Assembly (NCBI GenBank): GCA_030674185.1
Contig: JAPXFY010000031.1
Coordinates: 39,485,032 to 39,495,031, forward strand
Origin: Monoplex corrugatus
Lineage: Eukaryota; Mollusca; Gastropoda; Littorinimorpha; Ranellidae
Length of the DNA: 10,000 nucleotides
Direction of reading: 5' to 3'
The translations under genes and the position numbers were made by a program. This document shows positions 7,465 through 10,000 of this stretch, one piece after another; positions within the stretch are counted from its first letter, which is position 1; every line of letters begins with the position of its first letter. Under the pieces are notes generated by a model that did not search any database, was not told where the DNA came from, and saw only the letters and a list, made by a program, of their open reading frames with translations.

Positions 7465-7976
7465 CCCCCCGTTGGAATGCCGGGGGCTCTTTCAGTATAA
7501 ATAGTATCCCCACCTTCTGGAAATTCTGTGCTAGAATTTCCTTTTTTTTCTGTCACTCTCTTTGTTTCTTTCTTCCTCCTTTGCTTTCTGCCATTCTTTC
7601 TATCATTTTCTGCCTTGCTGGTCCATTTACTTGTTGTGTTCGATAAAGTCTTATGTACTTTCTCTTAGGATTGATAACTGGGTTACATGTATTAAGTGCT
7701 TTTTTGTCTGTAGGGAAATGAGATATTCGGAAGCAATTTCAGGTAATTTAGGCCCTGTTTTTGTATATGTTTTAGTGTCCTTATATATGTTTAAATTTGT
7801 ATTCAGGTTGTGTTTTTAAATCAGGGCATTTACTTAGATTATGTGCGCGAATGTTTTGGTATGTGTATTAATATTCTTTTCTTTTTTTTTCCTTGTTGAA
7901 TTGGTGTTTTGAAATGTTTTGATTTGGCTCTATGCAATGAGCAGTCGGCTGTTGTTGTTGTTATTGTTATTGTTGT
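7465..7976 (-). mobile_element. Non-autonomous DNA transposon (MITE), left copy, outer end truncated
   Basis: This is an inverted, diverged copy of the element at 7981-8532. Landmarks in shared order include GCCGGGGGCTCTTTCAGTAT (from 7479), CCCCACCTTCTGGAAATTCT, GTTCGATAAAGTCTTATGTA and GCAGTCGGCTG (7941-7951). Relative to the right copy it lacks about 37 internal bases. It also lacks its outer terminal repeat: homology stops near 7465. Its inner end holds GCAGTCGGCTG, but a TTG/TTA microsatellite replaces the last four terminal bases before the shared TTAA at 7977-7980. It has no coding capacity; the two short + frames here share nothing with a transposase. Strand is given relative to the right copy. 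Confidence 0.85.
7952..7976. repeat. TTG/TTA microsatellite at the inner end of the left MITE copy
   Basis: TTG and TTA trinucleotides lie between the GCAGTCGGCTG end (7941-7951) and the TTAA at 7977. Together with TTAAAGCC they form the 33-base loop of the large inverted repeat. Confidence 0.8.
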
Positions 7977-7980
7977 TTAA
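7977..7980. repeat. TTAA target-site duplication, shared between two MITE copies
   Basis: This TTAA directly precedes the left terminal repeat of the complete MITE and matches the TTAA at 8533-8536. It also ends the left copy, so one TTAA serves as the border of both. Confidence 0.8.
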
Positions 7981-7995
7981 AGCCCAGCCGACTGC
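7981..7995 (+). repeat. MITE left terminal inverted repeat
   Basis: AGCCCAGCCGACTGC follows TTAA directly. Its reverse complement differs by one base from 8518-8532. Its last 11 bases pair perfectly with 7941-7951 of the inverted left copy. Confidence 0.88.
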
Positions 7996-8517
7996 GTAGA
8001 GCTATATCAGAGCTATAACCGCTTCAAAACAAACAAAACTTCAACAGGAAAAAACAAACAAACAAACAAGAAAAATAAAAGAAAATTAAGTACACATATC
8101 AATGCATTCGAGCACATAATCTAAGGACATGCCCCCGGCGTTGACCATTCCGTCCAATTTATCGCACAAGGGAGATTTAAAAAACACACCTGAATACAAA
8201 TATAAGCATACCTAAGGACACCAAAATATATATAAAAACAGGCACAAATTGCCTAAAATTGCTTCCACACATCTCACCTCCCTAGAGCCAAAAATGCACT
8301 AAATACATGTACCCAATTATCAATCCTAAGAAAAAGTACATAAGACTTTATCGAACACATACAGGTGAATGGACCAGCATGGCAGAAATGACAGAAAGCA
8401 AAGGAACAAAGCAGAAACAAAGAGAGTGAGAGGAAAGAGGAAATTTTAGCACAGAATTTCCAGAAGGTGGGGATACTGTTTATACTGAAAGAGCCCCCGG
8501 CATCACCACGGGGAAAA

Positions 8518-8532
8518 GCAGTCGGCTAGGCT
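8518..8532 (-). repeat. MITE right terminal inverted repeat
   Basis: GCAGTCGGCTAGGCT is followed directly by TTAA at 8533-8536. It mirrors the left terminal repeat with one mismatch. Confidence 0.88.
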
Positions 8533-8548
8533 TTAATTATACAAAAAT

Positions 8549-8560
8549 ACCAATAACAGT
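8549..8560. repeat. LINE target-site duplication, 5' copy
   Basis: ACCAATAACAGT is identical to 9287-9298 on the far side of the LINE. Perfect identity suggests a recent insertion. Confidence 0.88.
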
Positions 8561-8562
8561 AA

Positions 8563-9198
8563 GGGGTAGAAGGTAAGCAGTTGGAACTAAACAGCAGGAA
8601 GACTGAAGTCATGGTGATCAGTAAAAATCATAAAATCCCCTCATGCAAAATAACAGCAAATAGCACAACCTTGCCACAGGTTAATAAGTTCAAATACCTG
8701 GGAACGGTCATTTCATCAGACGGCAGATGCACATCGGAAATAGCTGGCAGAATCGGCCAAGCCAAAACAGCATTCAAGAAGATGACAAGCATTCTTACCA
8801 ACAAATGCCTATCAATTAACATCAGAAAGAGAGTCCTTGAATGTTGTATAGAACCAATACTGTTGTACGGATGCGAGGCGTGGACAGTCAACAAGCAAAG
8901 CCAGAGCAAGATTGAGGCAGCCGAGATGTGGTTTCTAAGAAGAATGTTGAGAGTTCCATGGTCAGCAAAGAAAACAAACGAGACAGTCTTGATGGAGGCA
9001 GGCACAAGTAGATCACTCTTAAGGAAGATTAGGAAAAGACAGGCAACATTTATAGGCCATTTTATGGGGAAGGGGGATTTGGAGCACCTGGTCACAAAGG
9101 GAAAGCTGGAGGGAAAGAGAGCGCCAGGTAGACCCAGGGAGAGAATGCTGGACGGACTTGCAGAGTGGCTGGGGTTGAGGAGGTGGGGGAGATGCTAG
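8563..9198 (+). pseudogene. LINE reverse-transcriptase C-terminal fragment
   Basis: The frame is open from the insertion point (8563) to TAG at 9196-9198, about 211 codons. It has no initiating ATG at the front: the open part begins mid-protein with VEGKQLELNSRKTEVMV, the stretch that normally follows the catalytic YADD motif. FKYLG with GTVISSDG (from 8689) is the conserved post-catalytic RT motif. Further on are ILLYGCEAWTV, MWFLRRMLRVPW, a basic segment, FIGHF and GKRAPGRPR. The whole catalytic palm and the endonuclease domain are missing. The lack of internal stops or frameshifts fits a young insertion. As a protein it would have no polymerase activity. Confidence 0.9.
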
Positions 9199-9260
9199 GT
9201 GCAACGAGAGATAGAGATGGTTGGAAGTCCATGGTCGCCAACGCCAAGCGGCAGGGCACC

Positions 9261-9286
9261 TGATGATGATGATGATGATGATGATG
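9261..9286. repeat. (TGA)n tail of the LINE
   Basis: About eight to nine TGA units close the element directly before the 3' target duplication. The antisense copy has six units. Confidence 0.92.
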
Positions 9287-9298
9287 ACCAATAACAGT
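9287..9298. repeat. LINE target-site duplication, 3' copy
   Basis: ACCAATAACAGT matches 8549-8560 exactly and follows the TGA tail without a gap. Confidence 0.88.
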
Positions 9299-9432
9299 GA
9301 CAGGTCCCTCTCATCCGCTTCTCCCCCGTATTTCAAGACCTTGCCGGTGCATTCCGTTCTACACAGACTCAGACAGTCTAGGTATGTAAGTTTGTCATGA
9401 TATGTATATATGGGTGTTCCCCCTCTTTGCTG

Positions 9433-9478
9433 GTGTTGTTGTTGTTGCTGTTGTTGTTGTTGTTGTAGCTGTTGTTGT
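9433..9478. repeat. TTG-rich microsatellite
   Basis: TTG units are interrupted by CTG and TAG at a few places. Confidence 0.9.
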
Positions 9479-9596
9479 CGGCCATCATGCTGTGTAGATA
9501 TGGGTGTGTATGTGTGAATGTATGTGTGAATGTCTGTGTGCAGTCATGTGGATATATGAATGTATTTACTGTTATTTCTTATTTTCACATCTTACC

Positions 9597-9735
9597 TGTT
9601 TATTTATCTACATACTCCTTTATTTCGTATTTATTTATTCACCTACTTACTTCTTATTCACTTACTCATTCACTCACTCACTTGCTTGCTTACTTATTTA
9701 CTTACTTACTCACTCACTTACATACCTACGTATGA
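9597..9735. repeat. CTTA/CTCA/TTTA tetranucleotide repeat
   Basis: Degenerate four-base periodicity runs through this stretch, clearest at about 9655-9725 (ACTTACTCACTCACTTGCTTGC-like order). Confidence 0.85.
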
Positions 9736-9805
9736 TTAAGAAAATATTGTCTTCACTAGCTGATGGACAGCTGAGCATCGACTGGGGGAGGGGGGGGGGT
9801 TCTGT

Positions 9806-10000
9806 CATGTGAGATGAGTTTATACAGGATAGCTAATTTTGTTGGATTCAGACCTTAATTATTTATTCATTTACTTTACATACATGTGACTGAGTTTAAA
9901 AGAATAGTTAATTGTGTTGTGATTCAGCCTTTAATTATTTATTCATTTACTTTACATACATGTGAGATGATTTTAAAAGAATATTTAATTGTGTTGATTC
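9806..10000. repeat. 76-77-bp tandem repeat, about 2.5 units, continuing past the edge
   Basis: CATGTGA recurs at 9806, 9883 and 9959. TTAATTATTTATTCATTTAC recurs at 9855 and 9931, and ATTCAG and TTTAAAAGAATA recur in the same order. The first unit is more diverged (TTTATACAGGATAGC in place of TTTAAAAGAATAGTT). The array is cut by the window end, so its true size is unknown. Confidence 0.88.

Larger units (their letters stand above)
7981..8532 (+). mobile_element. Complete 552-bp MITE with TTAA target-site duplications
   Basis: The ends are terminal inverted repeats AGCCCAGCCGACTGC (7981-7995) and GCAGTCGGCTAGGCT (8518-8532), matching at 14 of 15 positions. TTAA flanks both ends (7977-7980 and 8533-8536). 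TTAA target duplications are known for piggyBac and Kolobok superfamilies; I cannot choose between them, and the ends are not the classic piggyBac CCC start. There is no open frame of transposase size, so the element would depend on a transposase supplied elsewhere. The interior is AT-rich and not palindromic. GCCCCCGGC occurs twice (about 8131 and 8503). The left neighbour is an inverted copy of the same element. On the right, a LINE insertion begins only 12 bases after the TTAA. Confidence 0.88.
8561..9286 (+). mobile_element. 5'-truncated non-LTR retrotransposon (RTE-like LINE), sense copy
   Basis: The 726-base insertion lies exactly between two perfect 12-bp direct repeats. It contains the end of a reverse-transcriptase gene (8563-9198), about 62 bases of 3' UTR and a (TGA)n tail (9261-9286). 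A short-repeat tail instead of poly(A), 5' truncation and a target duplication are the marks of target-primed reverse transcription. The same family lies antisense at 4707-5216, where the truncation point is about 206 bases further downstream in the element. The endonuclease and RT catalytic core are absent, so this copy is not autonomous. The clade is inferred from C-terminal style; a search against LINE libraries would settle it. Confidence 0.92.
9299..9805. other. Non-coding interval rich in microsatellites
   Basis: I see no gene. After about 130 bases of mixed sequence there is a TTG-rich run (9433-9478), a short GTATGTGTGAAT-type repeat (about 9506-9540), and a tetranucleotide stretch of CTTA/CTCA/TTTA units (about 9597-9735). 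A G-run (G5-A-G10, 9784-9799) lies near the right end. Two overlapping open frames of 87 and 102 codons are Tyr/Leu/Thr/Ser-rich because of the tetranucleotide repeat. Confidence 0.7.

Noticed and set aside
7496..7503. TATAAATA as a core promoter
   Set aside because: It sits inside MITE sequence with no gene downstream; the other copy has TATAAACA at the matching place, which reflects shared ancestry only.
7431..7819. Two small + frames in the left MITE arm
   Set aside because: They lie inside a transposon arm, are not preserved in the second copy and show no domain.
8628..9336. Minus-strand frames of 155 and 105 codons
   Set aside because: They are antisense shadows of the LINE reverse-transcriptase fragment, whose + frame carries the recognisable motifs.
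9472..9812. Frames of 87 and 102 codons rich in Tyr, Leu, Thr and Ser
   Set aside because: Their composition is set by the CTTA/CTCA tetranucleotide repeat; they overlap each other and show no domain.

Overview
This window looks like gene-poor, repeat-dense nuclear DNA of an animal, probably a lophotrochozoan such as a gastropod mollusc. That guess rests on animal-type non-LTR retrotransposon fragments, a TTAA-flanked MITE, a possible mollusc-style SINE head and very dense microsatellites. No database was consulted, so the taxon call is weak. I see no host protein-coding gene, rRNA, tRNA or CRISPR array. Most long open frames here are by-products of low-complexity sequence that lacks stop codons.

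Layout from left to right. 1-1120: a 49-bp satellite of about 23 units, cut by the window edge. 1121-1255: short non-repetitive DNA. 1256-2254: a T-rich TTG/TTC/TTCTTG block passing into CT/CTGT repeats. 2255-2498: non-repetitive DNA with a 43-bp imperfect duplication and a C13 run. 2499-3999: a 1.5-kb A/C block built on an 11-bp unit, with only one G on the + strand. 4000-4447: non-coding DNA with C-rich and T-rich tracts. 4448-5850: a 60-bp satellite interrupted twice, first by an antisense 5'-truncated LINE (4707-5216) and then by a ~292-bp SINE-like segment (5417-5708); the monomer phase continues across both. 5851-6175: non-coding DNA with a G-quadruplex cluster. 6176-7074: compound GT/AT/CTGT/CT/AT microsatellite. 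7076-7352: a decayed C-terminal fragment of a second LINE family. 7465-8536: two copies of one non-autonomous DNA transposon in opposite orientation around a shared TTAA, forming a ~0.5-kb inverted repeat. The right copy is complete, with 15-bp terminal inverted repeats and TTAA on both sides. 8549-9298: a second, sense copy of the first LINE, 5'-truncated, with a TGA-repeat tail and a perfect 12-bp target-site duplication. 9299-9805: microsatellites. 9806-10000: about 2.5 units of a 76-bp tandem repeat running off the right edge.

Nothing here forms an operon or pathway. The parts relate as a history of insertions: satellites and simple repeats form the background, and at least two retrotransposon families, one SINE-like segment and one MITE family have landed in or beside them. 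The two related LINE copies lie in opposite orientation about 3.5 kb apart and differ little from each other, so that family was active fairly recently.
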